A stretch of DNA of 64,000 nt. Source: Sorangium aterium (GTDB lineage: Bacteria; Myxococcota_A; Polyangia; Polyangiales; Polyangiaceae). Of this stretch, positions 1-11,193 are shown in pieces. Location: assembly GCF_028368935.1 (NCBI RefSeq), contig NZ_JAQNDK010000001.1, positions 310,001 through 374,000 on the forward strand, written 5' to 3'. Position numbers and translations under genes: made by a program. A model generated the notes under the pieces. It searched no databases. It was given only the letters and a program-made list of their open reading frames with translations, and was not told the DNA's origin. Each line of letters begins with the position of its first letter. The stretch's first letter is position 1.

Positions 1-23
1 CCGCGAACCCGTGACCGCCCCGT

Positions 24-3000
24 TCAGCCCGGTAGGGAGCCCGGCTCGGCCCCGCGCGGCGGTCCGGTCCGCGGCAGCTCGACGATGAACGTCGCCCCGG
101 CGCCGAGCGCGCTCTCGACGCGGATCGAGCCGCCGTGCGCCTCCGCGATCCGGCGGCTGATGTACAGGCCGAGCCCCAGCCCGCCGTAGTGCCTGTCCGA
201 CACCGCGCGCTCGAACCGCTCGAAGATCTGCGCCTGACGCGCCGGGTCGATCCCGATCCCGTGATCCCGGACCGAGAGCCGCGCCGCCCCCGCCTCCTCG
301 CCGATGGCGATCTCCACAGGCTTGCCCGCCCCGAACTTGATCGCGTTGGCGAGCAGGTTCGAGACGATCTGGTCCACGCGGGAACCATCCCAGAGGCCCA
401 CGACCCGGCCGCCCTCCCGCAGCGAGACCGCACACCCGGCGCGCGCCAGATCCAGCTTGAACCGCGCGAGCGCGTCGCGGACGACCTCCCCGAGGTCGAC
501 CTCCGCCACATCGAGCCTCAGCCGAGCCGCGTTGATCCGCGAGACGTCGAGCAGCTCGCTGTTCAGGCGGGTCAGGCGCGCCGCCTGCCGCAGCGCGCGG
601 TCGACCCGCCTGCGCATGGCCTGCGGATCCCACGTGCGACCCGACTGGAGGGCTCGATCCACGGCCTCGAGCGTGAGCGTGAGCGACGTCATCGGCGTGT
701 TGAGCTCGTGCGTCGCCACCGTCAGGAACTCGTCCCGCACGCAGACGGCATCCTGGGCAGCGCGGTAGAGCTGCGAATTGTCTATCGCGATCGCCGCCCG
801 GCGCGCCACTTCCTGCACCAGCGCGAGATCGGCCTCCCCGTAGCGATGCCCCGGCACACACGAGACGATGTTCAGCACGCCGATCCTCTGTCCTCGCGCC
901 ACCAGCGGCACGATGATCGAGCTCACCGCCCCGAGCTCGCGGATGAGCCTCGCGTGCCCGTCGTCCTCGGCGTATTCCCGGAGGACCTCTTCGGAGAGCT
1001 CGGGGAACAGGAGCGGCTCACCGCCCCGCAGGGCCTTGAGCGCCGGGTGAGGCGAATCCCAGCCAGGCGGATACCGCCGCTGTAGCTCCGCGAGCAACGA
1101 CTCCTTCGCAGCGTCTCGGTGCGCCCACGAGAGCCGGCGGATCACCCCGCCCTCCACGAGGTCGATGATGCACCAGTCGCAGAACGTTCGCACCGACAGC
1201 CGCGCGATGCGCGACAGCGTCTCTCCGTAATCGAGCGACCCGGAGAGGATGTCCCCGGCCTCCGCCAGGAAGGCTGCGCGCCGCTCCGCCGCCTCGGCCG
1301 CGTTCCGCGCCGACTGCTCCCTGGAGAGCAGCCGCGCGTTCTCCAGCGAGATCGCCGCCTGCGTGGCCAGGAGCGAGAGGGCGGTGAGCCGCTCCGGCGT
1401 GAATGCGCCGGCGAGAAGGTCGTTCTCGAGGTAGAGCAGGCCCGCCACCTCGGACCGCCTCAGGATGGGCGCGCAGAGGAGCGATCTGGGCCTGCGCCGC
1501 GCGAAGTAATCGTCGCTGGAGAACTTGCCCGCGTCCGCGATCGCGTCGTGCAGGATGACGCGCTCCTTCGTCCGTTGTACGTAGCGGACGAGCGACATGG
1601 GGACGCGCCGCGAGACGTCCTCTGTCGAACGCGAGAGGACGGTCGTCGCCGCCCCGCGCTCTTCGAGGGTCGCCTCGGCTTCGATGGAGAGGCGCTCGCC
1701 CTGAGCCACGACGAGGCAAGCTCGCTGCGCGCCGCCCTGCTCGAGGACGACCGTGAGCAGCGTACACAGGAGCCTGTCGAGGACGATGTCGCTCGAGATG
1801 GCCTGCGACGCCTTGAGCACCGAGAGCAGGTCGATCTCCTCGGACCGCGCCGCGAAGGTGGCGCTGTGAGGGTTCGTCCTCGCCTCCCAGAGTCGAGGAT
1901 TCCGCTGCTCGATCTGCTTGACCTTGCCGTCCGCCCCCCAGCGCGCGTAGCAGGCGCGGGCCTCGCGGAGGTACGTGGCGGCGAATACGTCGAACCCTCG
2001 CGCCAGGTAGAACCTCGACGCGACCTCGTACGCGAGCGCCTCGCCGTGGACGAAGCCGCTGTCGCGCGCAGCGCGGATCGCCGCTTCGTAGAGGAGCTCT
2101 GCGTCGAGAGCCCGCCCCTCGAGGCGCGCGATCTCGGCGCCGATCAGCGCGGCGCGGCTGCCGAAGTTCTCGGGGCAGCTCGAAGCCCAGACCTCCAGCT
2201 GCTCGTGGTGGGCGGCGAGCGCCGCGAGGTGCTGGCGCCGCTCGTCGTTCGACGCGGGCGCCACCTCGCAGCACGCCGCCCGCGCGAGCGCGCCATAGAA
2301 ATGGTAGTCGGTCACGTTGAGGAACGACCGCACCGCCCAGAGGAGCCGCTCCACCTTCATCGCCACGGCGAGGGCAGAAGCGTAGTGGCCGGCGTGAAAG
2401 TGCGCCTGGAGCCTGCAGATCCAGTACCAGCAGGCGGCGACCGAGAGGCGCGGATCGCTCTCCAGGTGCCGCTCGAACCTGGCCTCGTCAAAGCTCACGT
2501 CATTGAAGGAGGAGAAGCTGGGCGTCAGACCGCGGAGGCACCGGATGAGCTGCAGCTGCGCGACGATGCAATCGATGATGAGACCGAACCTCGCCTTCCG
2601 TACGAACGCGAGCGAGCTCTCGGCTTCGTGCTGCACGTCCCCGAGCGGCTCCGCCTTGGCGAGCCGCATCACGAGAGAGGCATTGCGGGCAAAGGCCGCG
2701 AACGTGAGGTCACCGGCCTCGCTCGCCATGTCGAAGACGCGCCGCATGAGCTCGATGCTGGTGCGCACGTGCCTCGTCCAGGGATTGACCAGGGAGCCGA
2801 AGTCCAGGTAGACGCGGGCCTTGAAGCGGTCGAGCCCATGCTTGTCCACCAGATCGAGGCCGAGCTTGCCGAAGCGGTACCCCGCGCGGTAGTCGCCGAA
2901 GCGCGAGCCGAGGACCACGCCGACATGGACATAGCCGAAGCACGATCCGTCGCTGTTGCCGTGCTCGAGGCTCAGGTTCGCCATGCGACCGACGAAGAGG

Positions 3001-5723
3001 CTGTGCAGCTTCTGGTCGGTGAACAAGGCCGGCGCCTGGCCCCAGTTGAGGATATCCATGATCGCGCGAATCGCCGGATCGGTCATCGGGCGCAAGTCCA
3101 CGAGCGCCTCGATCGGCCGGCTCCCGAGCTGATCCCACAGCCGCTCGTACTCCTTTTGGACCTCCTCCTCCGTCGGGTGCGGCGACCACGTGACGCCGAC
3201 GCGCCGCAGGACCTCGAGGCAGATCTCGACGGCGAGCTCGCTCCGATCCAGCGTCGTGTAGAGGTCCACGCGCACACACGCGACCGCTGCCGCGTCGACG
3301 AGGCTCCCTGCGCGGCGCGAGAGCATCGAGAGCCGCTCCTCCGCCGCCCCGAGCTCCCCGGTCAGGTACTCGCACTCGGCCCGGCGCAGCTCGAGCGCGA
3401 AGGCGAGCTCGTACTGCTGCTCCCAGCGGTCTTTCTCCAGGAACGCGGCGCCGGCGACGAGGTAGGTGAGCGCCGAGGCGAAGGCCGCCGACGCCATGGC
3501 GCGCCTGCCGGCAACGAGGTTGAGCCTGGCGCATCGCTCTCGCTCCTCCCGTGACGTGATCAGCGGAGCGCCGCGGTCGAGCTGATTGACGATCTCGAAG
3601 ATCTTCTCCTCGAGCTCCTCCGGCGCCGTACGAGCGGCGAGCAGCCTGCCTATCCCGAGGTGCGCCTCCGCCCGCTCGCCTTCGGGGATGAGCGAATAGG
3701 CCGCCTCCTGCACCCGATCATGGATGAATTTGTACGAGCTGGGGAGGCGCTGGACGAGCCCCGCCGAGACGGCCTCCCACAGGTCCGCGTGCGCGTCCTG
3801 CTCCGTGCGCCCGCGGACCATCGCGAGGAGGGCGACCTCCGCGGTGCTCCCCAGACAGGCGAGCTGCTGCAGCGCCCTCTGGGTGCTCCGAGAGAGCCGC
3901 ACGAGCTTGCCGGCCATCAGGTCGACCACGTTGTCGGTGAAGCCCTTTCCGCGGATCCTCGCCACGTCCCACCGGAAGGCCTCGGCACCCTCGTCGAACT
4001 CGATCAGCCGCTCTTCGTGCAGCGCGGTGAGGAACTGGATCGCGAAGAAGGGGTTGCCGCCCGTCTTTTCGTGGACGAGGTCCGAGAGCGGCGCGGCGTC
4101 CTCGGCGCTGCAGTGGAGCGCGTCGCTGACGAGCGCGCCGAGGTGCTCTCGGGAGAGCGGGCCGAGCGCGATGTCCGAGATGCGCGCGCCCTCCTTGCGC
4201 ACCTGGTCGAGCGCCAGCATGAGCGGGTGCGAGGGGCTCACCTCGTTGTCGCGGTACGCGCCGATCACGAGGAGGTGGCGCGTCTCGGGGTGCGTCAACA
4301 GATCGCCAAGGAGCCCGAGGCTCGCCGAATCGGTCCACTGGAGATCATCGAGGAAGAGCGCGAGGGGGTGCTCCTGCCGGGCGAACACCCCGATGAAGTG
4401 CCGGAACGCGACGCGGAACCGGTTCTGCGCCTCGGCCGGCGGGAGCTCGGGGACCGGAGGCTGCCGGCCGATGACGAGCTCGATCTGGGGGATCACCTCC
4501 ACGATGAGCTGTGCGCTGCCCCCGAGCGCGCCGAGCAATCGCTGCCGGAAGGCCGCGATCCGGTGCTCGCTCTCGGCGAGGATCTCGAGCACGAGCTCCC
4601 GGAACGCCTGGACGAGCGTGGAATAAGGGATGTCGCGCTTGTATTTGTCGAACTTGCCCGAAAGAAACAGGGCTCGTTCCCGGACGATCGGCCTGTAAAG
4701 CTCGTGGACCAGCGTCGACTTGCCGATGCCGGAATAGCCGAAGACCAGGACGAGCTCGGGGGAGCCCGTGTCCACCACGCGCTCGAACGCGCGGCGCAGA
4801 GCGGCCACGTCGTCCTCGCGGCCGTAGAGCTTCTGAGGGACCTGGAAGCGACCGGAGACATCGCGCTCGGCCAGCGGGAACGGCTCGATCCTGCCGGTCG
4901 TTCGCCACTGCGCCGCGCACCGCTCGAGGTCGTTCTTGAGGCCGCGGGCGGTCTGGTAGCGATCCTCCGCCATCTTGGCCAGGAGCTTCAGGACGAGCGC
5001 CGAGAGCACCTCGGGCAGCTCCGGCACCAGCGCCGAGGGCGCCGGCGGGGCGCGGGCGACGTGGCAGTGCACCCACTCGAGCGGGTCCCGCGCCTCGAAC
5101 GGCAGGCGCCCGGTGAGCATCTCGTAGAACGTCACGCCGAGCGCGTAGAGGTCGGCGCGGCTGTCGATACCCCGGTTCATTCGCCCCGTCTGCTCAGGAG
5201 ACAGGTACGGCAACGACCCCTCGATCAGCCGCGGGGGCCCTGCCGGCGGCTGCTCGCGGGAGAGGCGGGACGCGAGGCCGAAATCGGCGATCTTCACCTG
5301 ACCGGTGGTTGCGTTGACGAGGATGTTCTGCGGCTTGAGATCCTTGTGGATGACGTCCCGCTCATGGATCACCGCCACGCAGGCCGCGATGCGGACCGCG
5401 ATGTCGAGGAACCGCGCAGGGTTCATGGGCGCCCCGATGAAGTGATCGAGCGACTCGCCGCCGAAGTCCTCCACGACGAGCGCCGGAAGCCCCTCGTACG
5501 TCTCGAGGGCGAGCGGCGCCACGACGGCCTCGTGGTCCAGCAGCTTGCCGATCGCGTACTCGTGCTTCAGGCGCTCGATGTCCTGCGGGCGGCTGCGCCT
5601 CGGGTCGAGGACCTTCAAGACCACCGGGACGCCATCCGCGCTCCGGAGCGCGCGCAGCAGGCTGACCCGCTGCCCCTCGTGAAGGGTCTCGGTGACCAGG
5701 TAGGAGGGAGCGCTTACGTCCAT
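24..5723 (-). CDS. Multi-sensor hybrid Ser/Thr kinase - ATPase - GAF - histidine kinase
   Basis: A predicted cytosolic signalling protein of 1899 residues. Seen in order: a Ser/Thr kinase domain at about 10-270 (Lys37, HKDLKPQN at 126-133, DFG at 147-149); an ORC/STAND-type ATPase with Walker A GYSGIGKST at 329-337; a long helical, TPR-like middle; two GAF-like domains; and a histidine kinase module with the phospho-acceptor in HELNTP (His1672), an N-box NLLANAIKFG near 1789 and glycine-rich ATP-lid motifs. Phosphorylation could therefore occur on Ser/Thr and on His in one chain. The reading frame stays open 66 codons further upstream, but the ATG at 5721-5723 starts just before the kinase fold and follows a G-rich stretch, so it is preferred. 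No response regulator gene is adjacent. This architecture is known as a multi-kinase family in myxobacteria and cyanobacteria. The ligand is unknown. Confidence 0.9.
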   Translation of the reverse strand: MDVSAPSYLVTETLHEGQRVSLLRALRSADGVPVVLKVLDPRRSRPQDIERLKHEYAIGKLLDHEAVVAPLALETYEGLPALVVEDFGGESLDHFIGAPMNPARFLDIAVRIAACVAVIHERDVIHKDLKPQNILVNATTGQVKIADFGLASRLSREQPPAGPPRLIEGSLPYLSPEQTGRMNRGIDSRADLYALGVTFYEMLTGRLPFEARDPLEWVHCHVARAPPAPSALVPELPEVLSALVLKLLAKMAEDRYQTARGLKNDLERCAAQWRTTGRIEPFPLAERDVSGRFQVPQKLYGREDDVAALRRAFERVVDTGSPELVLVFGYSGIGKSTLVHELYRPIVRERALFLSGKFDKYKRDIPYSTLVQAFRELVLEILAESEHRIAAFRQRLLGALGGSAQLIVEVIPQIELVIGRQPPVPELPPAEAQNRFRVAFRHFIGVFARQEHPLALFLDDLQWTDSASLGLLGDLLTHPETRHLLVIGAYRDNEVSPSHPLMLALDQVRKEGARISDIALGPLSREHLGALVSDALHCSAEDAAPLSDLVHEKTGGNPFFAIQFLTALHEERLIEFDEGAEAFRWDVARIRGKGFTDNVVDLMAGKLVRLSRSTQRALQQLACLGSTAEVALLAMVRGRTEQDAHADLWEAVSAGLVQRLPSSYKFIHDRVQEAAYSLIPEGERAEAHLGIGRLLAARTAPEELEEKIFEIVNQLDRGAPLITSREERERCARLNLVAGRRAMASAAFASALTYLVAGAAFLEKDRWEQQYELAFALELRRAECEYLTGELGAAEERLSMLSRRAGSLVDAAAVACVRVDLYTTLDRSELAVEICLEVLRRVGVTWSPHPTEEEVQKEYERLWDQLGSRPIEALVDLRPMTDPAIRAIMDILNWGQAPALFTDQKLHSLFVGRMANLSLEHGNSDGSCFGYVHVGVVLGSRFGDYRAGYRFGKLGLDLVDKHGLDRFKARVYLDFGSLVNPWTRHVRTSIELMRRVFDMASEAGDLTFAAFARNASLVMRLAKAEPLGDVQHEAESSLAFVRKARFGLIIDCIVAQLQLIRCLRGLTPSFSSFNDVSFDEARFERHLESDPRLSVAACWYWICRLQAHFHAGHYASALAVAMKVERLLWAVRSFLNVTDYHFYGALARAACCEVAPASNDERRQHLAALAAHHEQLEVWASSCPENFGSRAALIGAEIARLEGRALDAELLYEAAIRAARDSGFVHGEALAYEVASRFYLARGFDVFAATYLREARACYARWGADGKVKQIEQRNPRLWEARTNPHSATFAARSEEIDLLSVLKASQAISSDIVLDRLLCTLLTVVLEQGGAQRACLVVAQGERLSIEAEATLEERGAATTVLSRSTEDVSRRVPMSLVRYVQRTKERVILHDAIADAGKFSSDDYFARRRPRSLLCAPILRRSEVAGLLYLENDLLAGAFTPERLTALSLLATQAAISLENARLLSREQSARNAAEAAERRAAFLAEAGDILSGSLDYGETLSRIARLSVRTFCDWCIIDLVEGGVIRRLSWAHRDAAKESLLAELQRRYPPGWDSPHPALKALRGGEPLLFPELSEEVLREYAEDDGHARLIRELGAVSSIIVPLVARGQRIGVLNIVSCVPGHRYGEADLALVQEVARRAAIAIDNSQLYRAAQDAVCVRDEFLTVATHELNTPMTSLTLTLEAVDRALQSGRTWDPQAMRRRVDRALRQAARLTRLNSELLDVSRINAARLRLDVAEVDLGEVVRDALARFKLDLARAGCAVSLREGGRVVGLWDGSRVDQIVSNLLANAIKFGAGKPVEIAIGEEAGAARLSVRDHGIGIDPARQAQIFERFERAVSDRHYGGLGLGLYISRRIAEAHGGSIRVESALGAGATFIVELPRTGPPRGAEPGSLPG

Positions 5724-6024
5724 GGGGAGCCCCCTGCGGAAGACGCGCCACGAAGCGTTGGAGTCTGGCTGTCCGGCAGGACATGGGGGCAGCTGTCGAC
5801 CCAGGCGCGGTCGAGCCCGCGCGCCTCGCCGAGACGACCCGACCCCGCCGGCGGCGTGAGCGCGTGGCGCCCGCCGGGCGCCGCGTTCCCGGTCACCGCC
5901 TCCGACGGTCGTGCCACCCAACGCCCCCTCTATCGATAGACTACCACGGGGGGAGGCACGTCCATTCCGAGGCGCGCCTCTCGCTGGGTGCTCACCGCGC
6001 GGGCGCGCTCACCCGAGGAGGCCT
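5724..6024. other. Intergenic region between pckG and the hybrid kinase gene
   Basis: About 300 bases lie between the pckG stop and the start of the downstream hybrid kinase, both on the minus strand. It should carry the kinase promoter and leader. A short AT-rich patch near 5930-5945 stands out from GC-rich surroundings, but I see no convincing promoter, operator or small gene. Confidence 0.4.
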
Positions 6025-7977
6025 CTACGCGCCGGGCTCGTCGATGTCGTCGTGGTCCTCGTGCTCCTCGAGGTAGCGCTCGGGCGCGAGCTCCCACCGC
6101 TCGGGCGAGCGCCAGAGCTGCGACAGGAGCAGCTCGCGCATCAGCAGGATCTCCTTGGGCAGCCGGTCGTAGAGCCGCTCGAAGAGCTCCCCGTGCGAGC
6201 CGAACTCGACCTTCCACGCCTCGCGGTCGACCGCCATCAGCTGGTAGAACTGCTCCTTCGAGAAGCGGTCCATGCCCCGCCACTCGATGTCTTCGTAGCG
6301 CGGCATCCAGCCGAGCGGGCTCTCCTCCGCGAAGCCGCGGCCGTGCACGCGGTCGACGATCCACTTGAGGACGCGCATGTTCTCCCCGAAGCCCGGCCAG
6401 AGGAAGTTGCCCTGGTCGTCCTTGCGGAACCAGTTCACCGCGAAGATGCGGGGCGGATTGACGATCTGGCGCCCCATCTGCAGCCAGTGGTTGAAGTAAT
6501 CGCCCATGTGGTAGCCGCAGAAGGGCAGCATCGCCATCGGGTCGCGGCGCACCTGGCCGATGGTGCCGGCGGCCGCGGCCGTCATCTCCGAGCCGATCGT
6601 CGCGGCCGTGTAGACGCCGAAGCTCCAGTTGAACGACTGGACGACGAGCGGCACCGTCGTCGCCCGCCGCCCGCCGAAGACGATCGCGCTGATGGGCACC
6701 CCGTTCGGATCGTCCCAGCGCGCATCGATCGACGGACACTGCGACGCAGGCGTCGTGAAGCGCGCGTTCGGGTGCGCCGCCTTGCGGCCGCAGTCCGGGG
6801 TCCAGTGCTTCCCCTGCCAGTCGGTGAGCTCCGGCGGCGGCTCGTCGGTCATCCCTTCCCACCAGACGTCTCCGTCGGGCGTGAGCCCCACGTTGGTGAA
6901 GATCGTCCCCTTCCGGATGGTCGCCATCGCGTTCGCGTTCGACTTCTCCGACGTCCCGGGGGCCACGCCGAAATAGCCCGCCTCGGGGTTGATCGCATAG
7001 AGCTGCCCGTCCCGCCCCGGCTTCATCCAGGCGATGTCGTCGCCCACCGTCGTGACCTTCCAGCCCGCGAACGCCTTCGGCGGGATGAGCATGGCGAAGT
7101 TCGTCTTGCCGCACGCGCTCGGGAAGGCCGCGGCCACATACGTCTTCTCGCCCTTCGGCGACTCGACCCCCAGGATCAGCATGTGCTCCGCGAGCCACCC
7201 CTGCTCCCGGCCGAGGACCGAGGCGATGCGCAGCGCGAAGCACTTCTTGCCGAGCAACGCATTGCCGCCATAGCCGCTCCCGTAGGACCAGATCAGCCGC
7301 TCTCCCGGGAAGTGGACGATGTACTTGTGCTCCGCGTTGCACGGCCACGGCACGTCGGCCTGCCCCGGCGCGAGGGGCATGCCGACCGAGTGCAGACAGG
7401 GGACGAAATCGCCGTCGCCGAGCGCCTCGAGCACCTTGCGCCCCATGCGCGTCATGATCCGCATGCTCGCGGCGACGTACGGCGAGTCGCTGAGCTCCAC
7501 GCCGATGTGCGAGTAAGGCGAGCCGATCGGGCCCATGCTGAAGGGGATGACGTAGAGCGTGCGCCCCCGCATCGACCCGGCGAAGAGCCGGCGCAGCGTG
7601 GCCTTCATCTCCTGCGGCTCGGCCCAGTTGTTCGTGGGGCCGGCGTCCTGCTTTCGCCGGCTACAGATGAACGTGCGGTCTTCGACCCGCGCGACGTCGC
7701 TCGGGTCCGAGCGCGCGAGGTAGCTGTCCGGGCGCTTCTCCGGGTTCAGGCGGATGAGCGTGCCCGCCTTGACCATCTGGTCGCACAGCGCGTCGTACTC
7801 CTCCTTCGAGCCGTCGCACACGTGCACGTTGTCCGGCTGGCACAGCGCGACGACCTCGGCGATCCATTGCCTGAGCTTCTCGTTCGCGATCTTCGCCCGC
7901 AGGCCGGGGATCGACACCGGCGGCGGCGGCTCCGAGTGGAACGAGCTCTGGCTGTTCTGGCTGGCTGCTACGGACAC
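6025..7977 (-). CDS. pckG: Phosphoenolpyruvate carboxykinase (GTP)
   Basis: Converts oxaloacetate and GTP to phosphoenolpyruvate, CO2 and GDP, the entry step of gluconeogenesis, in the cytosol. The 650-residue product has the GTP-type family signatures: the nucleotide P-loop PSACGKTN at 286-293, a downstream GDDIAW motif, and the conserved stretches [17 protein letters not shown] and KHWTPDCG. Length is slightly above the family's usual 600-620 because of a Ser/Pro-rich N-terminal tail. The frame is open much further upstream through DNA that belongs to the next, opposite-strand gene. The GTG at 7975-7977 is chosen because AGGAGGG sits 7 bases before it and the family's N-terminus begins shortly after. 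It diverges from the kinase-binding-protein gene across about 450 bases. Confidence 0.95.
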   Translation of the reverse strand: MSVAASQNSQSSFHSEPPPPVSIPGLRAKIANEKLRQWIAEVVALCQPDNVHVCDGSKEEYDALCDQMVKAGTLIRLNPEKRPDSYLARSDPSDVARVEDRTFICSRRKQDAGPTNNWAEPQEMKATLRRLFAGSMRGRTLYVIPFSMGPIGSPYSHIGVELSDSPYVAASMRIMTRMGRKVLEALGDGDFVPCLHSVGMPLAPGQADVPWPCNAEHKYIVHFPGERLIWSYGSGYGGNALLGKKCFALRIASVLGREQGWLAEHMLILGVESPKGEKTYVAAAFPSACGKTNFAMLIPPKAFAGWKVTTVGDDIAWMKPGRDGQLYAINPEAGYFGVAPGTSEKSNANAMATIRKGTIFTNVGLTPDGDVWWEGMTDEPPPELTDWQGKHWTPDCGRKAAHPNARFTTPASQCPSIDARWDDPNGVPISAIVFGGRRATTVPLVVQSFNWSFGVYTAATIGSEMTAAAAGTIGQVRRDPMAMLPFCGYHMGDYFNHWLQMGRQIVNPPRIFAVNWFRKDDQGNFLWPGFGENMRVLKWIVDRVHGRGFAEESPLGWMPRYEDIEWRGMDRFSKEQFYQLMAVDREAWKVEFGSHGELFERLYDRLPKEILLMRELLLSQLWRSPERWELAPERYLEEHEDHDDIDEPGA

Positions 7978-8279
7978 TTGCGTACCCTCCTGGCTCTCTG
8001 GGTCGAACGCGCTCTGCAAAGCGCAGGCCCTGCCCGCCCTCGACGCCAATTCTGGCCGAAATGCGGCCGCGAGGCTGCACTGATTCTTCCTGAGCCCGAT
8101 CGCTACAGCAGGGCTGCGCGCACGAGGTGCGCCCCGGGGGCGAGCCCTGCGCCATGCGCTGGCTCGTCGAGCAGCCCGAAACCCGCCCGAAATCTGTCCC
8201 CCGGGCGTGACGCCCCTTCTCCGAGAGGAACAGCTTCCTCCTGAGCTCCCATGTCGCGCGGATACGTGTGCTTGGACGT

Positions 8280-8306
8280 GGGTGACGCGGGTGACGCGGG
8301 TGACGA
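8280..8306. repeat. Three tandem copies of a 9-base unit
   Basis: GGTGACGCG is repeated three times in the divergent intergenic region between pckG and the kinase gene at 8425, the last copy slightly degenerate. It could be a minor slippage repeat or a set of regulator sites; nothing in the sequence decides. Confidence 0.5.
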
Positions 8307-8348
8307 GGACGACGCCGGCGGCCTGCCGTGATCCAGCCCACGGAGGCG

Positions 8349-8377
8349 TTGACAAGGATAACCGGCTTTGCTCACAT
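8349..8377 (+). promoter_or_regulatory. Candidate sigma-70-like promoter for the kinase gene at 8425
   Basis: A perfect TTGACA lies at 8349-8354, and 17 bases later is TCACAT, which matches 3 of 6 positions of TATAAT. It is about 50 bases upstream of the preferred ATG at 8425, a sensible distance. The rest of the 447-base divergent region (7978-8424) shows only the 9-base tandem repeat and no small gene. The −10 match is weak. Confidence 0.35.
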
Positions 8378-8424
8378 ACCCAGTCCGCTCGGAGCATCGC
8401 GCGTCCCTGGGGACGGCCGGTAAC

Positions 8425-11151
8425 ATGGTGGGCACGGGTCAAGACACCTCGGACGCGGAGCCGACCCAGGCGGCGATCCTGGGCAAGTACCGGCTGATCG
8501 CGAAGCTCGGCCGGGGCGGGATGGGGGACGTGTTCCTGGCGATCGCGCGGGGGCCGGGGTCCTTCAACAAGCTCGTCGTTGTCAAGCGCCATCGCGGCGT
8601 GGGCGGAGACGGCGAGAAGGTCGTCGCCATGTTCCTGGACGAGGCGAAGCTGTCCGCCCGCCTCAACCATCCCAACATCGTCCAGACCTACGAGGTCGAT
8701 CACGACGACGACGGCTACTTCACCGTGATGGAGTACCTGGAGGGCCAGCCGCTCAGCGCGCTCATGAGGGCGGTGGCCGAGGGGGAGCCGGGCGCCGCGG
8801 GCTTCACGCGCGGCGTCTGGGTCAGGATCGTGGCCGACCTCTTGAGCGGCCTCCACTACGCGCACGAGCTCCGCGATTACGACGGCGCGCCGCTCGGCAT
8901 CGTCCACCGCGACGTCTCCCCGCACAACATCTTCGTCACGTACGACGGCGCGGTGAAGCTGCTCGATTTCGGCATCGCCAAGGCGTCGATCAACGCCGAC
9001 CTCACCGAGACCGGGAAGCTGAAGGGCAAGACCTCGTACATGGCGCCGGAGCAGGCCGTCGGCAGCGGCTCGACCGATCGGCGGGCCGACATCTTCGTCG
9101 CGGGGATCGTGCTCTGGGAGCTCCTCACGCGGGAGCGGCTCTTCGGGGGCGACGCCGTGAGCGCGCTCTGGAAGCTGGCGGCCGTGGACGAGATCCCGCG
9201 GCCCTCGCTCCTCCGGCCGGACATCCCGCCGGCCCTCGACGCCATCGTGGCGCGGGCGCTCGACCGCGATCCGGCGAAGCGGTTCGCGACCGCGCAGGAG
9301 ATGCGCGCGGCGCTCGAGGACTACCTGCGCGCGGCGGGCGAGGACGTCGGGTCCGACGAGATCGGCGCGAGCATGCTGGCGGTGTTCGCGGAGCGCCGGG
9401 CGAGCATGCAGCGGCAGGTCAAGGCGTACCTCGATCAGAGCGCGCAGGGCGTGGACCGCCCGAGCACGCCCGCCGAGCCCCGCCCCTCTCGCGTGAGCCA
9501 CTTCGAGGGCGCAGAAGGAAGGCGCATTCAGCCCGTGATCGCCCTCGACGAGGACCTCGGCCAGCGGACCTCGGGGACGCCGGGCCCCGGGCGCCCTGCC
9601 TCGGACTCGACGAGCCTGAGATCGAACCCCCGCACGGCCGCCGGGCCTCAGCAGCGCAGCTACTGGATCGGGGCGCTCGGCGCGGCCGCGCTCGTCGCGG
9701 CGGCGGCGTTCTCGACGCGCCGCCCTGGTGGGCAGGCGCCAGCCGCCGGCTCCGCCGCGGCCGTGCTCGTCGAGCCGGACGCCGGCGCTCGCTGCACCGG
9801 GGTGCTCCGCGTCCGGATCACGACGGGCGACACAGGGACGGCCACCGACATCTCGCCGCCGTACAACTACGGGGTCTACGACTACCTGCGTCACCTCAAC
9901 GACAGTCAGGGAGGGCTCCGGGGCTGTCCCATCGACGTCGACATGAAGGACGCGCAGTACGACCCCGCCAAGACGGAGGAGGTCATCGAGGCGTGGCGGC
10001 AGCAGCCCGGGTGGAGCGAGGTCTCCACGCTGTTCGTGTTCGGCACCGGGCCGACCACCCGTGTCGCCCCGAGGCTCATGGAGGAGAAGAAGCTCATCAT
10101 TCCCGGCTCGTACGCCGGCTCGCTCGCCACGCCGGTGCCCATCTCGGCGGACGTCTCCCATGCCGAGTTCAACGCCCTGGGCCAGAGCGCCGCCGCGACA
10201 GAGCACAAGACGAGCCCTGGATACCCCTACATCTTCTTCCCGGCGACGGACTACTCGACCGCCATCCGCATCGGCATCAAGGCCGCATGGAAGATCGCGC
10301 CCGGGCGCATCGCGATGGTGCACGACACCATCGACAAGTGTCTTTACTGCGTCGATCCGCTCGCCGCGGGCAAAGCCTACGTGGAGGAGCTGCCCGGGAT
10401 GATGCTCGGCGAGGATCTGATCGTCCCGCAGACGTCGTCCCTCGAGGATGAGGGGCGCATCGTCGACGCGGTGCTCGGCTACGTGAAGCGCGAGATCGAG
10501 AAGAAGCGGGCGGACCCGTCGTATGTGCCGACGAGCTGGTTCTGGGCCGGCAACAGCGTCCTCCCCTCGTCCTTCGTCGGGAAGGGCGCGGCCGCGGCGC
10601 AGAAGCTCATCCAGCAGGCGTTCCCGGGGCCGGAGAAGAACCGCTGGCAGCTGCGCGTGATGGCGAACAACTGGGGTATCGGCGAGAGGACCCTGGCGAT
10701 CTGCGGGGCCGACTGCGCGGGGATCTTTTATGGGCTGTTCCCCGTGCCCGTCTACGGCGACACCCAGCACTCGAGCGGGATGGCGGAGATGCTCCGGATC
10801 CACAGGGCCTACCGGGAGAAGGATGGCCACCCGCTGGAGCTGTACCAGGACCAGCCCTACGTCCAGGGCCACGCCGCGGCGCTCATGTGGCGAGAGGCCG
10901 TCGAGCGGGCCATCGACGCCGGCCGCACGCACCCGACCGGAGAGGACCTGAAGGCCGCGCTCGAGGGCTTCCAGAACGTGGTGCTCGACGGGATGACGGC
11001 GGGGCCCATCTCGTTCAGCGCGAAAGACCATCGGCCGCAGGCGAACGAGTCGGTGTACACGATCGGCGGGGGCGCGGACGGGGGTGGGGTCGGGTTTCGG
11101 TTCGTCGATCACTGCTCGATCGAGCTCGATGCGAAGTGGCTCGGGTACTGA
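8425..11151 (+). CDS. Transmembrane Ser/Thr protein kinase with C-terminal periplasmic-binding domain
   Basis: A 908-residue predicted receptor kinase. Residues about 20-315 are a eukaryote-type Ser/Thr kinase (glycine loop [10 protein letters not shown], Lys54, HRDVSPHN at 161-168, DFG at 181-183, APEQ at about 207). After a Pro/Ser-rich linker, a single hydrophobic segment (412-430, [18 protein letters not shown]) should cross the membrane. The remaining ~450 residues resemble type I periplasmic binding proteins of the branched-chain amino-acid (LivJ-like) family, with repeated alpha/beta segments and several cysteines compatible with export. By inference, a ligand outside the cytosol controls the kinase inside. 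The ATG at 8425 follows GGGGACGG; a start 19 codons upstream is possible. Its 3' end faces a converging gene across a strong hairpin. Confidence 0.9.
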   Translation: MVGTGQDTSDAEPTQAAILGKYRLIAKLGRGGMGDVFLAIARGPGSFNKLVVVKRHRGVGGDGEKVVAMFLDEAKLSARLNHPNIVQTYEVDHDDDGYFTVMEYLEGQPLSALMRAVAEGEPGAAGFTRGVWVRIVADLLSGLHYAHELRDYDGAPLGIVHRDVSPHNIFVTYDGAVKLLDFGIAKASINADLTETGKLKGKTSYMAPEQAVGSGSTDRRADIFVAGIVLWELLTRERLFGGDAVSALWKLAAVDEIPRPSLLRPDIPPALDAIVARALDRDPAKRFATAQEMRAALEDYLRAAGEDVGSDEIGASMLAVFAERRASMQRQVKAYLDQSAQGVDRPSTPAEPRPSRVSHFEGAEGRRIQPVIALDEDLGQRTSGTPGPGRPASDSTSLRSNPRTAAGPQQRSYWIGALGAAALVAAAAFSTRRPGGQAPAAGSAAAVLVEPDAGARCTGVLRVRITTGDTGTATDISPPYNYGVYDYLRHLNDSQGGLRGCPIDVDMKDAQYDPAKTEEVIEAWRQQPGWSEVSTLFVFGTGPTTRVAPRLMEEKKLIIPGSYAGSLATPVPISADVSHAEFNALGQSAAATEHKTSPGYPYIFFPATDYSTAIRIGIKAAWKIAPGRIAMVHDTIDKCLYCVDPLAAGKAYVEELPGMMLGEDLIVPQTSSLEDEGRIVDAVLGYVKREIEKKRADPSYVPTSWFWAGNSVLPSSFVGKGAAAAQKLIQQAFPGPEKNRWQLRVMANNWGIGERTLAICGADCAGIFYGLFPVPVYGDTQHSSGMAEMLRIHRAYREKDGHPLELYQDQPYVQGHAAALMWREAVERAIDAGRTHPTGEDLKAALEGFQNVVLDGMTAGPISFSAKDHRPQANESVYTIGGGADGGGVGFRFVDHCSIELDAKWLGY

Positions 11152-11193
11152 GCTGAGCCCGCGCCGCGCTGCCGGGAGTGGCAGAGAGACCCG

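Noticed and set aside
2710-3534. Other long frames overlapping the hybrid kinase gene
   Set aside because: Arg/Ala/Gly-rich translations without domains; the 1899-residue frame contains all recognisable motifs.
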